Origin: Pseudomonadota bacterium
Lineage (GTDB): Bacteria > Bdellovibrionota_C > UBA2361 > SZUA-149 > DAOLCO01
Direction: 5' to 3'
Length of the DNA stretch: 64,000 nt
Assembly (NCBI GenBank): GCA_027487795.1
Contig: JAIYCX010000039.1
Coordinates: forward strand, 62,001 to 126,000
Below are positions 1 through 8,107 of this stretch, one piece after another. A program made the position numbers and the translations under genes. Below the pieces are notes generated by a model. It had not been told where the DNA came from and did no database searches. It saw only the letters and a program-made list of their open reading frames with translations. Within the stretch, counting starts at the first letter, position 1. Each line of letters opens with the position of its first letter.

Positions 1-2225
1 ATTTTGATTCTACTTCGATATTATTATCCAAAGAAGTATATTCTGTAAGATTCCGTCTTTTAGTTCAACTGATGCAGAAACTTGAAGATTTAAATAATTT
101 AGGAATTTTATTAGAAGATTTTAATGAAGAAAGTTTTAGATTATTTAATGGAGAGTTGGTTTTAATCCCTGGTTTTGGAAGTTTTGATCAAGTTAAGGGT
201 GGGACTATGGCGCTGCCAGAAAGTTCTAGGATGCTTTTTATGGCACCTGAGATACTGCAGGGTAGTGTGCCAACAATGCAGGCAGATCTTTATGGAGCCG
301 CGGTGCTCTCTTATTATTTATTGACAGCAAAAGATCTGCCTAAAGATAATAAAGCTATTGATAAATTTATTTCTTCTAATCCTTCTCCAGCTAGTATTAA
401 TGAGCAAGTTCCTTTATGGCTACAAGATTTATTAGCTTCTTCACTTGAAACAGATCCATTAAATCGTTTAACAGATGCGGGTAGATTTTTAAATTATCTT
501 GAAGAGGGAGTTAGAGATGGTTGTTTAGATGTAACTAAAGTTAAGTCTGGAACATGGGTTAATAATGACATCATCGTAAAGCCAGTAGCAGAAGTTAAGC
601 GTTCAGATAAGATAAGTAAAGCATTAGAAAAAGCCGGAGAGCTTAAATCTGTAGATGTTGATACTAGTAAGTCCACCAAGAAAAAAGAAAAAAAACAAAC
701 TACAAAAGCGAAAAAAATTGTTTATTTAATTTGGGCGTTGACTATTACTACTGGACTTATAGTTTCATTTTTTGTTCTTACGTCTTTAAAATTTATTAGA
801 GTAGGTTCTACTTCTTTGCCACCAGCATTAGAACAAATTAGGGTAACTCTAGAAACTGACTCGGAATTACGAGATTTAATAGTGCTCGGCTCTGAAGAAG
901 AACTCATAGCGGCAAGAAAAGATGCTTTAAGTCGTTTGTTAAAAAGAAAAATTAGCTGGGATAAGTCTATAATAGATTATATTAATACTTCAAACTTCTC
1001 AACTCAGTTTGTTTCTACTTTAGTAGAAGTTCCTGTTTATTGGACACGGTCTTTAGGAAAAGAAGACGGAATCAGTAACTTTGTTAATTCTTGGATTACA
1101 ACTGTTTCTGGAGTTAATGAGGGTGCGCCTGATAGTAAGGTATTTGTACTACAATCTTTAATATTACAATTAATAGATCCTAGCGTAACGGTAGATAAGA
1201 AAATTACTGCAGGTAGATTGCTATTTGCCTTCGATAAATTAAAAACAATTAAGTTATCAGCATTATTAGCTAAAGAAGAAAGTAATAGTTTTCTAGTTGC
1301 TGAACTACGGCAGTTACTAACAGGTTTAGGTTACAGTAAAATCCCTGATACTTTTATGCTTCCTCAACTTGCTTTATTAAATCCTGAAATATTGTCAACT
1401 ACTGGATTAAGTATTGAAAAAGCTACTGAGCATATAAAACAAGAAGACTACAAGAAAATTATTGAAGTACTATTAACTAGTCCACTAGCAGTTAATTCAA
1501 ATAGAGACTTTTTAATTAATAAATACGTCTCTGTAAATGCAACAGGAGTTTTTAGTAAGGAGCTATTAAAAATTTCTAATGATATTTCTGCCGCAGATAA
1601 ATATACGTCTGTATTATTACTTAAGCTTGCATTGCAAGCTGCACAGCCTGAAGATTTAACTCCTTTAATGGAGTGGAGTCAGGAAAGATGGGAGAATGTA
1701 CTTTATTTAGGCATGGCAATTGGACAAACTTCCGATGTTAATAATGCTCTTTTAAATATTTTATCAAGAAGAACTCCTAAAAATGATACTGGTAAGATAC
1801 TGTATGAATGGTTAAAAACTAATGTATGGTCTGTAAAAAGTAAATACGCTAAAGCCTATGCATCATTAGTGTTGAAAGACTTATGTAGTCCTGAACAAAT
1901 CGAAGATGCATTTTCTACTTTTATGCCAGTTTCTCAAAATGCTCTTTTTGAAACTCTTTTAAAGATAAAAGATAGCTTTTTCACAAAACAGGCAATTATT
2001 AGAATTGGACCTATTATGTCTACTGAGCAAATTATGCCTTTATTGAATTCTAATGATAAAGAAGTTAGAATCTTAGCTATTAGAAGTCTAGTTGGTAAAA
2101 ATGATCTAAAATCACTTCAAAATATTCTTAGAGCTTTTAGAAAAGAAAAAGATGAAGATGTAATTGCAGTTTATAAAGAATTACACTGGGTCACTCAAGA
2201 TAGAGATATACTCAAAGGAAAGTAA
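1..2225 (+). CDS. Membrane-anchored pseudokinase with C-terminal repeat domain (5' partial)
   Basis: The reading frame is open to the left edge of the window (in frame from base 3), so the first visible ATG at 72 is internal and the N-lobe of the kinase fold lies outside. What remains looks like a protein kinase C-lobe. The catalytic-loop region reads GILLEDFNEESF where HRDLKPxN is expected and the DFG position is degenerate, yet an APE motif (APEIL, near base 253) and a following ADLYGAAVL helix survive. That makes it a probable pseudokinase. A basic linker (about bases 660-715) precedes one transmembrane helix (about 717-790). The C-terminal 450 residues are helical and end in HEAT-like units (LLNSNDKEVRILAIRSLV). 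The next gene starts 2 bases after the stop, so it is the visible head of the injectisome/FHA operon. A protein of the same architecture is encoded at 29836. The scaffold or sensor role is inference. Confidence 0.6.
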   Translation, partial: FDSTSILLSKEVYSVRFRLLVQLMQKLEDLNNLGILLEDFNEESFRLFNGELVLIPGFGSFDQVKGGTMALPESSRMLFMAPEILQGSVPTMQADLYGAAVLSYYLLTAKDLPKDNKAIDKFISSNPSPASINEQVPLWLQDLLASSLETDPLNRLTDAGRFLNYLEEGVRDGCLDVTKVKSGTWVNNDIIVKPVAEVKRSDKISKALEKAGELKSVDVDTSKSTKKKEKKQTTKAKKIVYLIWALTITTGLIVSFFVLTSLKFIRVGSTSLPPALEQIRVTLETDSELRDLIVLGSEEELIAARKDALSRLLKRKISWDKSIIDYINTSNFSTQFVSTLVEVPVYWTRSLGKEDGISNFVNSWITTVSGVNEGAPDSKVFVLQSLILQLIDPSVTVDKKITAGRLLFAFDKLKTIKLSALLAKEESNSFLVAELRQLLTGLGYSKIPDTFMLPQLALLNPEILSTTGLSIEKATEHIKQEDYKKIIEVLLTSPLAVNSNRDFLINKYVSVNATGVFSKELLKISNDISAADKYTSVLLLKLALQAAQPEDLTPLMEWSQERWENVLYLGMAIGQTSDVNNALLNILSRRTPKNDTGKILYEWLKTNVWSVKSKYAKAYASLVLKDLCSPEQIEDAFSTFMPVSQNALFETLLKIKDSFFTKQAIIRIGPIMSTEQIMPLLNSNDKEVRILAIRSLVGKNDLKSLQNILRAFRKEKDEDVIAVYKELHWVTQDRDILKGK

Positions 2226-2227
2226 GA

Positions 2228-3589
2228 GTGTTTGCTGTTCAAATAAATTTTTCAGATAAATCTAATCCTTCAGATCCTATTTTGTTGCCAAGATCTTCCG
2301 CTACTATAGGCACATCCGCACATAATCATTTAGTAATTGAAGGTATTAAAGATTTAGGAGTCGAAGTTAGTATTGTTAGGGGATTAGGATCACGTTTTTT
2401 TGTAAAGATCATAAGTACAAAAAAAGTTACTGATCAGCTAGTTAGTGAAAAAGAATATTTAAGTTTTGCAGATCTGGTGATTGGTGAGCTAGAAATATTT
2501 ATCTATTCATTTGACCCTTTGATATTTTCTGAAAAGACAGAAATTACTAATATAGAACTACTTCAAAATATATATTATAGTTCGGATAGTCTTTTCCCTG
2601 CTTTGCAAGTTGTTTCTCGTCCGAGAGTTGGGTTTACACTTAGTGATTTAAATAATTTCAAAATCGGTCGTTCTAATAAATGCCAGTTGCGTTTAGAAGG
2701 TGATGTAGATAGCGAGCATGTTGAATTGAGCAGATTAAATAATGAGTGGTATTTAGCTCCAATAGTAAGAACACCAACTGTATTTTTAAATGGATCAGTT
2801 GTCTCTTCAAGTACTATGTTACGAAGTAGAGATCGGATCAGAATAGGGGCAAATGAAATTATATATCTAGATTCGCTTAATGATTTTAATGAATTTAGCG
2901 ATGAAATTGGCTATAATATATCTAGTTCAGTAGATTCTGGTGGATATATACTTTCAGTTGTTAAGGGGCTAGCGAGTCCAGCTAGTATTCCTTTAAGAGT
3001 CGGTGGAACATATACAATCGGTCGAGATCCTTCTCATTCAATATGGATTGATGCTCCTTTTGTTTCAAGGCTTCATTTTACTATTTCTATACTTTCTGAT
3101 GGCTTTGAAATAACTGATTTTAGTAGTAATGGTACAATCATATCAGAAGAAAAGCTTATTTCTGGGAGACCAACTTTTGTAGATATCGAACAAGCAGATA
3201 TAGTACTAGGACCAGAACTCACACTTAGAATAGTAAGACAAGTTACTGATTATAAGCTCCTACCTGATTCTATGGTAATAGAAAATTTAGATGAGGATAT
3301 CGTTGGCTCTGAAGATGAAGAAAATTATTTTGATAGTCAAGAATTTAACTTAAGATCATCCAGCGAAGCAAATCTTTCTGCTCTATCAGCAAGGCAAGAG
3401 TTTTCAGAGAGAAGTTTCATTGATGTAGGTTCTAAAGAGCGAGTTGAGGATTTCTATGACAGTGAGCCAAGAGGAGAGTTTCCTATTCGTGTAGGTCTAG
3501 AGAGGTTCTCTACTCAAATTTTTGTTACAATGCTTTTACTCGTTCTTTTAGCGGTGATAGTTATTGTGGCAAAAAATATAATATTTTAA
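2228..3589 (+). CDS. Tail-anchored protein with three FHA domains
   Basis: GTG start with an AAAGGAAAG ribosome-binding stretch overlapping the end of the previous gene. FHA domains bind phosphothreonine peptides. Three FHA-like units are visible: a degenerate one at residues about 15-90, a second around 140-225 (IGRSNKCQL ... DRIRIG), and a well-formed third around 250-340 with YTIGRDPSHSIWID, the SRLH signature and DFSSNGT. An acidic linker follows and the protein ends in a hydrophobic helix (residues about 431-453), so it should be held in the inner membrane with all FHA domains in the cytoplasm. SctD injectisome ring proteins also start with an FHA fold but continue into a large periplasmic region, absent here. 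It is therefore not a standard SctD. Its place directly before sctJ-like and sctQ-like genes suggests a docking or regulatory role in secretion (inference). Confidence 0.7.
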   Translation: MFAVQINFSDKSNPSDPILLPRSSATIGTSAHNHLVIEGIKDLGVEVSIVRGLGSRFFVKIISTKKVTDQLVSEKEYLSFADLVIGELEIFIYSFDPLIFSEKTEITNIELLQNIYYSSDSLFPALQVVSRPRVGFTLSDLNNFKIGRSNKCQLRLEGDVDSEHVELSRLNNEWYLAPIVRTPTVFLNGSVVSSSTMLRSRDRIRIGANEIIYLDSLNDFNEFSDEIGYNISSSVDSGGYILSVVKGLASPASIPLRVGGTYTIGRDPSHSIWIDAPFVSRLHFTISILSDGFEITDFSSNGTIISEEKLISGRPTFVDIEQADIVLGPELTLRIVRQVTDYKLLPDSMVIENLDEDIVGSEDEENYFDSQEFNLRSSSEANLSALSARQEFSERSFIDVGSKERVEDFYDSEPRGEFPIRVGLERFSTQIFVTMLLLVLLAVIVIVAKNIIF

Positions 3590-3713
3590 GGTACTTAGAC
3601 TGGTTTTGTTATTTCTATGTTTAGTTTAGGTTATTTGAACGAATAGCTTTTCTACTAATCTACATCATAACAGACTGAGAAGTATAATTAGCTTTAAAAT
3701 TAAAGTAGAGAAA

Positions 3714-5156
3714 ATGTCTGCGAGTGAAATAGAACTTACATTTATTAGATGCTCATCTTGCAAGAGTTTAATGCCATCTACGGCAAGTCGTTGTGGTATG
3801 TGCGGTATGGATTTAATGAACTCTGCAGCCAGCAGTTCTAATTCTAGCACATCTAATTCTAGTATTTCTAAGGTTATAGAACCTCAACAAACACAAAAGC
3901 AGTTTCCAAAAGATGAAGTAACTCAGCAATATAATCGACCCTCATCAGCTAATGATAATTATTCTACAGATAAATATATTGAAGATAATTTAGAGCCAAA
4001 CGAGCAATTGGATTATGAGAGAGAAGAAAAGTCTAATACTGGAGCAGATTATCGATTACAGGATAGAAATTCTGTAACTCCAAATAACACAAGACAAGAA
4101 AAAAAATCAGCTGTACTTTCATTTGCTAAGGAGATGAAGGTGCTAAATCAAAAAGCTAGTCGAACAGATTTAGCCGAAGAAAAGAAGTCTAATACACAAT
4201 TTAATACAGTTAAAAATACTGAAGAACTTAAAAATAATTTTCTAGATCAATTTGATGAGCCTGAGGATGATTTTTTAAATAATGATTTAAATGACGAATT
4301 TATTTTAGGTGATGAATCAGAACAACCTAGTGATAATATCTCAGGTCGAGAAGAAGCAACTAATAATTATCAAGAACCTAGACCATTAAAGAAAAAGAAA
4401 AGAAAGAGAAAAAAGAAGAGAGTTTTGCCATTAGAAGAATCTGTGAGATCAGATGATTTAAAGTCTAGAGAGGTACTTAGTGAGGAACCAAGAGCTACGG
4501 AGTCAAGATCTTCAGAATCAAGATATCCAGAACAAAGAGAAAGACCAGCTACTGGGTTTCGATTTGATAGAAATATTGAAAATAATAGGTCAGAGCAATT
4601 AAATAATGCGGCTCGATTAGATTCAAATGTTAAGTTAGAAGTTCCTAAAGAGGAAAAAAGAGAAAGAGAAGTTTACATTGAAGCTAAAGCTGAAAATAGA
4701 AATGATCAGATCGTAGAACGTGAAGTAGAAAAAAATAGCGCTGAAAAGCACAGTGTTCAAAGAAGAGCTACAAATGATCATATAAGAGAAAATCTAAGAG
4801 AGAAGGGGCCAAGTAAAGTAATGAGTAATAAACTTATCGGCTGGTTTGTAAGCTATGGAATCGAATTAACGGGAAAAGCTTTTGAGATAAGAGAAGGAAG
4901 AAAGTTTATCGGACGTCAGCAATTAAGAAGTTTCGATCTAGTTATTCCTGATTCAGCAGTATCTACTCCACATTGTTTATTGCAAGTAGATGAACATGGA
5001 GTGCACTTACAAGATTTAATGAGTGATCAAGGTACTTTTATTAAAAAACCTGGAGAGCGTGAATTTAGAAAAATTGAGTCTTCGGTTGTTCTAAAGCACG
5101 GGGACGTATTAAAGTTAGGCTCTTTTGAGCTTGTCGTATGTTTAATACCCGAATAA
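3714..5156 (+). CDS. Zinc-ribbon protein with C-terminal FHA domain
   Basis: 480 residues. The N-terminus holds a four-cysteine zinc ribbon (C13xxC16, C27xxC30). Residues about 35-370 are low-complexity, rich in Ser, Asn, Glu, Lys and Arg, with a strongly basic patch (KKKKRKRKKKR near residue 226), and look disordered. A C-terminal FHA domain (about 380-478) keeps FIGR, the Ser and His of the SRxH motif (here STPH) and a DQGTFI strand. No signal peptide or membrane helix. It is preceded by a 124-base gap and overlaps the next gene by 19 bases, so it is probably co-transcribed with sctJ. The zinc ribbon plus FHA layout fits a soluble adaptor that reads threonine phosphorylation and tethers to another partner. 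The partner is unknown. Confidence 0.65.
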   Translation: MSASEIELTFIRCSSCKSLMPSTASRCGMCGMDLMNSAASSSNSSTSNSSISKVIEPQQTQKQFPKDEVTQQYNRPSSANDNYSTDKYIEDNLEPNEQLDYEREEKSNTGADYRLQDRNSVTPNNTRQEKKSAVLSFAKEMKVLNQKASRTDLAEEKKSNTQFNTVKNTEELKNNFLDQFDEPEDDFLNNDLNDEFILGDESEQPSDNISGREEATNNYQEPRPLKKKKRKRKKKRVLPLEESVRSDDLKSREVLSEEPRATESRSSESRYPEQRERPATGFRFDRNIENNRSEQLNNAARLDSNVKLEVPKEEKREREVYIEAKAENRNDQIVEREVEKNSAEKHSVQRRATNDHIRENLREKGPSKVMSNKLIGWFVSYGIELTGKAFEIREGRKFIGRQQLRSFDLVIPDSAVSTPHCLLQVDEHGVHLQDLMSDQGTFIKKPGEREFRKIESSVVLKHGDVLKLGSFELVVCLIPE

Positions 5157-5818
5157 ATAATTTTTTATTTTTAAGTTGTATCTTTTTATTTCTAATTTGT
5201 TCATGTGGAAATAAATTTGAAACTATCTATACAGGAAATTCTAATTCTGTATTAAAGCTACAAAGTATATTATCTCTATACAAGATACCTTCTAAGGTTT
5301 TTGTAGATAATAATGAGATAAAGGTTCAGGTCTCTAATTTTAATAAAGCAAAAGCAGATAATATAGTGTTAGCTATCAGTGAATATTTAAATATTCATTC
5401 TGAATTTGACATCAAAAGTGTCTTTATCCCAAAGAATAATGAAATTGAGAGTAATTTAGAGAAGCTGTTAGGGGAAATTAAGTATGTTCTTTCCGTATCA
5501 AACAATGATCTAGGAAAAAGTTTTATTGTAGCTCTTCCTGATCATGAACAGGCAAAAGAACTTGTTGTTGCTGAGGTTAATAAGTATTTAAAGGAAACTC
5601 CAGAATTTAAGGTCAGTTATAGATATATACAAGTTCCAAATACTCTTGAGTTAGACATGAGGGAATCTAGATTGGGCCTTACTTTACTAGAACCATTCTC
5701 ATTTCATGTCCCAGAACAAGAAAAATCATTAGCTGGGATACAATTAATGTCTATTTTAATATTATTTTTATTTTCGGGTTTCGTTTTAGGGTTATGCTGG
5801 GGTAGACTACGTAAATGA
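5138..5818 (+). CDS. sctJ: SctJ/YscJ-like inner-ring lipoprotein of a type III secretion system
   Basis: SctJ forms the inner-membrane ring of injectisomes (FliF-related). The 226-residue size fits the family. A lipoprotein signal ends in LICSC, with Cys23 as the lipidated residue. The following KFETIYTGNSNSV matches the typical start of mature SctJ (LYTG...), then a first small ring-building domain (residues about 25-85) and a second (about 105-170) with GKSFIVALPDHEQ in the position of the family's VxVALPxx strand. A C-terminal transmembrane helix (about 201-222) ends in a short basic tail, as in SctJ. It overlaps the zinc-ribbon/FHA gene by 19 bases and the next gene by 4 (ATGA), indicating translational coupling. 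Sequence drift is large; the call rests on lipobox, ring-motif pattern, membrane tail and the downstream SctQ-like gene. Confidence 0.65.
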   Translation: MFNTRINNFLFLSCIFLFLICSCGNKFETIYTGNSNSVLKLQSILSLYKIPSKVFVDNNEIKVQVSNFNKAKADNIVLAISEYLNIHSEFDIKSVFIPKNNEIESNLEKLLGEIKYVLSVSNNDLGKSFIVALPDHEQAKELVVAEVNKYLKETPEFKVSYRYIQVPNTLELDMRESRLGLTLLEPFSFHVPEQEKSLAGIQLMSILILFLFSGFVLGLCWGRLRK

Positions 5819-6060
5819 AAACAGCCAGTGATATTATAAGACGTGTTAGAGCTTTGCCTTTTAGATATCGCTCACTATTATTACTTTCTCTAATATATGA
5901 AGAAAAAGATGCAGTGCAATCTTTATTAGATATCGATAAGTACGGCATTACTCTTTCTAGTATAGCATCAGATTTCAGCTTTTTTTCTGAAGATATTTCT
6001 AAGTCTATAGTAAAACAAGAACTTAAAAATCTTTGGAATATTAACTTCCGTTATGAGTGA
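5815..6060 (+). CDS. Small hypothetical protein between sctJ-like and coiled-coil genes
   Basis: 81 residues, not recognised. Starts inside the sctJ stop (ATGA overlap) and overlaps the next gene by 8 bases, so it is tightly coupled and almost certainly expressed. The N-terminus is basic (SDIIRRVRALPFRYRSLLLLSLIYEE) and predicted helical; the rest is polar and helical. No signal peptide, no cysteines. Its slot, after SctJ and before an SctO-like coiled coil, is where other injectisomes encode small cytosolic-platform or stator parts such as SctK. The sequence alone does not support a family call. Confidence 0.5.
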   Translation: MKTASDIIRRVRALPFRYRSLLLLSLIYEEKDAVQSLLDIDKYGITLSSIASDFSFFSEDISKSIVKQELKNLWNINFRYE

Positions 6061-6493
6061 TAAAGAACTCGAACTCCTTATTAAAGAAAAGGAGGCTAGA
6101 AAATTAGAACTCAGTGATAAGCTAAAAAGTTTAGAGAAAGTTTATAATGAGAGACTTTCAATAGTGAACAATCTAAAATGCGAAATTTTAGAACTAGATT
6201 CTAAAATTTTAGATATTATTCCTAAAACAAGAAAAAAAGCATTTATATCTTCTGATCATGATTTAGATATTCAGGTTCATACTCAGTTCATTGAATCTAC
6301 GGCAAGGAAAGATGAGATTCAGCTATTACTGGCTGAAGCTATGAAAGATTTGAATAGATCAAAAGACAGATTTGATGAAGTCTCTGGCGAATTGAAAAAA
6401 ATGATGTTACAGCAGGATAAGATTTCCGAAATCGTTGAAGATAGGAAAGTACTAGAAATTATTATCAAATCAGAAGTAGATAACGAAGACTAA
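6053..6493 (+). CDS. Coiled-coil protein, possible SctO/FliJ-type stalk
   Basis: 146 residues, nearly all charged heptad-like helix (KELELLIKEKEARKLELSDKL at the N-terminus, a second helix around residues 85-140), consistent with an antiparallel two-helix coiled coil. SctO/FliJ stalks, which couple the secretion ATPase to the export gate, have this size and shape and are encoded just before sctP/sctQ in many injectisomes. Here the next gene is SctQ-like, which supports the reading by position. Coiled coils are weak evidence, and SctL or an unrelated structural protein is possible. It overlaps the preceding gene by 8 bases. Confidence 0.45.
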   Translation: MSDKELELLIKEKEARKLELSDKLKSLEKVYNERLSIVNNLKCEILELDSKILDIIPKTRKKAFISSDHDLDIQVHTQFIESTARKDEIQLLLAEAMKDLNRSKDRFDEVSGELKKMMLQQDKISEIVEDRKVLEIIIKSEVDNED

Positions 6494-6514
6494 GTAATAC
6501 TAATAATAATCAAG

Positions 6515-7648
6515 ATGTCGGATATTTTATACAAACCAATTAAGCTTGATAATTCAAATTCAGAAATTCATAAGAATAGAGTTTTAACTTCAGAAGAAAT
6601 AGATAGTAAAAATATTATTTTTGGTTTTGATTTTAAATCATTTATTATTAATGATTTGATTAAGACAATAAACTTAATCAATTCTGATTCTTTAGATTTT
6701 TCATGCGTTGCTTTTAATAAGGGCACTTCTATTAGTTTAGTAAAAAATAATATTCTTGAATTTGATCAGATAATTCTTTTTAGTTTTTCTTTCAGAGGGA
6801 AACTAGGTTTCATAGGATTTCAATCGAGTTGGGCTAAATTATTTTTGGATTATAAAGAGGCGAGTTCAAAGGATGTAAAAGAATTATCGACAGACCCAGC
6901 AATACGTTCTTTCTTAGAATATTTTTCATTAAAATTAATTAATGCGCTGAATGAAAATTTCAAATTGGCAAAAGATGATAAAATTATTTTAAGTAGTGAT
7001 CAATATTTTACCCTTGAAGACAAAGAGGTAGCTGAGGAGCTTAAAAGTTTTTTAGAATTTAAATTTCTAATTAAATCTAAAGAAGGTGGTGCGGGGAATA
7101 GTGAAGAAAGTAGTATATTTTATTTTCTCCCTAAAACACTTCTCGATACCAGTTTGCCCAGATATCCCGATTTTATAAATCATACAGTAATAACAGATTC
7201 ATTTGGTCTTTTAAAGTTAGAAATAATGTATGCAGTAATACCTGTAAATTTAGATCAGTTAGTAAACTTGAAGAAAACTGGAGCTTTAATTGATATTCAT
7301 GAAAATTTAGATTTGAGCTCTGCATATTGCAGCATCGGCGGTATTCCAAGAAGTAAGCTTAATATTTTACTAGATGAGGAGGCTTTTGTTTTTGAAATTA
7401 TTAAGAGAGAAATGGGTGAATTAGACTCTGGTGAAGACATAGAAAGACAAAACCAAGATAAAAGTATAAAGCTATCTCTTCGCATATTTAGTAAAGAGAT
7501 CTCTTTCTCGGAATATCAGAAGAATTCATCAGTTATTAGGTCTGATTTAACTAGCTTATCAGAAATTGAATTAGTCATAGCGGATGAAGTGATCGGAAGG
7601 GGTGAGTTGGTGATACTGAATGAAAAAATCCACTTAAAAGTTCTTTAA
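6515..7648 (+). CDS. sctQ: SctQ/FliN-like C-ring protein with two SpoA domains
   Basis: SctQ forms the cytosolic sorting platform (C-ring) of type III secretion systems. 377 residues. The C-terminal SpoA domain (about 312-377) ends in a clear signature: ELVIADEVIGRGELVILNEKI, the FliN/SctQ pattern of a conserved GRGELV turn followed by a short strand. A first SpoA-like unit (about 230-300) shows VIPVNLDQLVNLKKTGALIDI and SIGGIPRSKLNIL, again the family pattern. The N-terminal 200 residues are divergent. Two SpoA units in one chain is the SctQ arrangement rather than single-domain FliN. No flagellar genes are seen nearby. It is the last gene of the tight cluster. A 69-base gap with no clear terminator separates it from yggX. 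Confidence 0.72.
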   Translation: MSDILYKPIKLDNSNSEIHKNRVLTSEEIDSKNIIFGFDFKSFIINDLIKTINLINSDSLDFSCVAFNKGTSISLVKNNILEFDQIILFSFSFRGKLGFIGFQSSWAKLFLDYKEASSKDVKELSTDPAIRSFLEYFSLKLINALNENFKLAKDDKIILSSDQYFTLEDKEVAEELKSFLEFKFLIKSKEGGAGNSEESSIFYFLPKTLLDTSLPRYPDFINHTVITDSFGLLKLEIMYAVIPVNLDQLVNLKKTGALIDIHENLDLSSAYCSIGGIPRSKLNILLDEEAFVFEIIKREMGELDSGEDIERQNQDKSIKLSLRIFSKEISFSEYQKNSSVIRSDLTSLSEIELVIADEVIGRGELVILNEKIHLKVL

Positions 7649-7717
7649 CAAAATAGATTTATTTTTTTGTGTGTTATAGAAGTATGCTATTAGTATTTTA
7701 CCTAAGGCTATCCTGAC

Positions 7718-8020
7718 ATGACTACAACAAAAATAAATTGTTCTAAGTTTAAAGAAGAACTTCCGGCACTAGAAAAAGCACCATTTCCTGGACCATTGGG
7801 TGAGGAAATTCTTCAGAGTGTATCTGAGAGAGCTTGGAGATTATGGTCAGAGGATATGATGATAAAAGTTATCAATGAATATCGTCTTAATTTAGCTGAA
7901 GAATCTGATTATAATAGACTACTGGACCAAATGAAGATTTTTCTTGGTATTGCTAAAAATACGGAAGATGCTAAAAATACTCAGGTTTTAGAGGTAGAAA
8001 ATCCTAATAGAGGTAGATAG
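7718..8020 (+). CDS. yggX: YggX family Fe(2+)-trafficking/oxidative-damage protection protein
   Basis: 100 residues. The family is small, cytosolic and implicated in iron handling and protection of Fe-S clusters. The sequence follows the YggX pattern: an N-terminal INCSKF with the conserved cysteine (residue 8), PFPGPLGEEI (family PFPGxLGxxI), SERAWRLW, then VINEYRLNLAE (family MLINExRLNL). The wording of these blocks is closest to deltaproteobacterial versions. It lies between the SctQ-like gene and a glycosyltransferase and is probably unrelated in function to either. Confidence 0.85.
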   Translation: MTTTKINCSKFKEELPALEKAPFPGPLGEEILQSVSERAWRLWSEDMMIKVINEYRLNLAEESDYNRLLDQMKIFLGIAKNTEDAKNTQVLEVENPNRGR

Positions 8021-8107
8021 ACTTTTTTATCGTATTCTGATAATTTCTATCGGCAATTAGCCATCAGTTTAAAAAGTATTTTAGCAATTCAAAAAACCAA
8101 TTTTATT

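Noticed and set aside
2228..3589. SctD inner-membrane ring protein
   Set aside because: FHA domains occur in SctD, but here the membrane helix is at the very C-terminus and there is no periplasmic ring domain.
8034..8045. TCTGATAA as another sigma-28-like -10 before the glycosyltransferase gene at 8108
   Set aside because: At 11-base spacing the -35 would be ATAGACTT, with poor match to GAAAATTA or TAAAGTTT.
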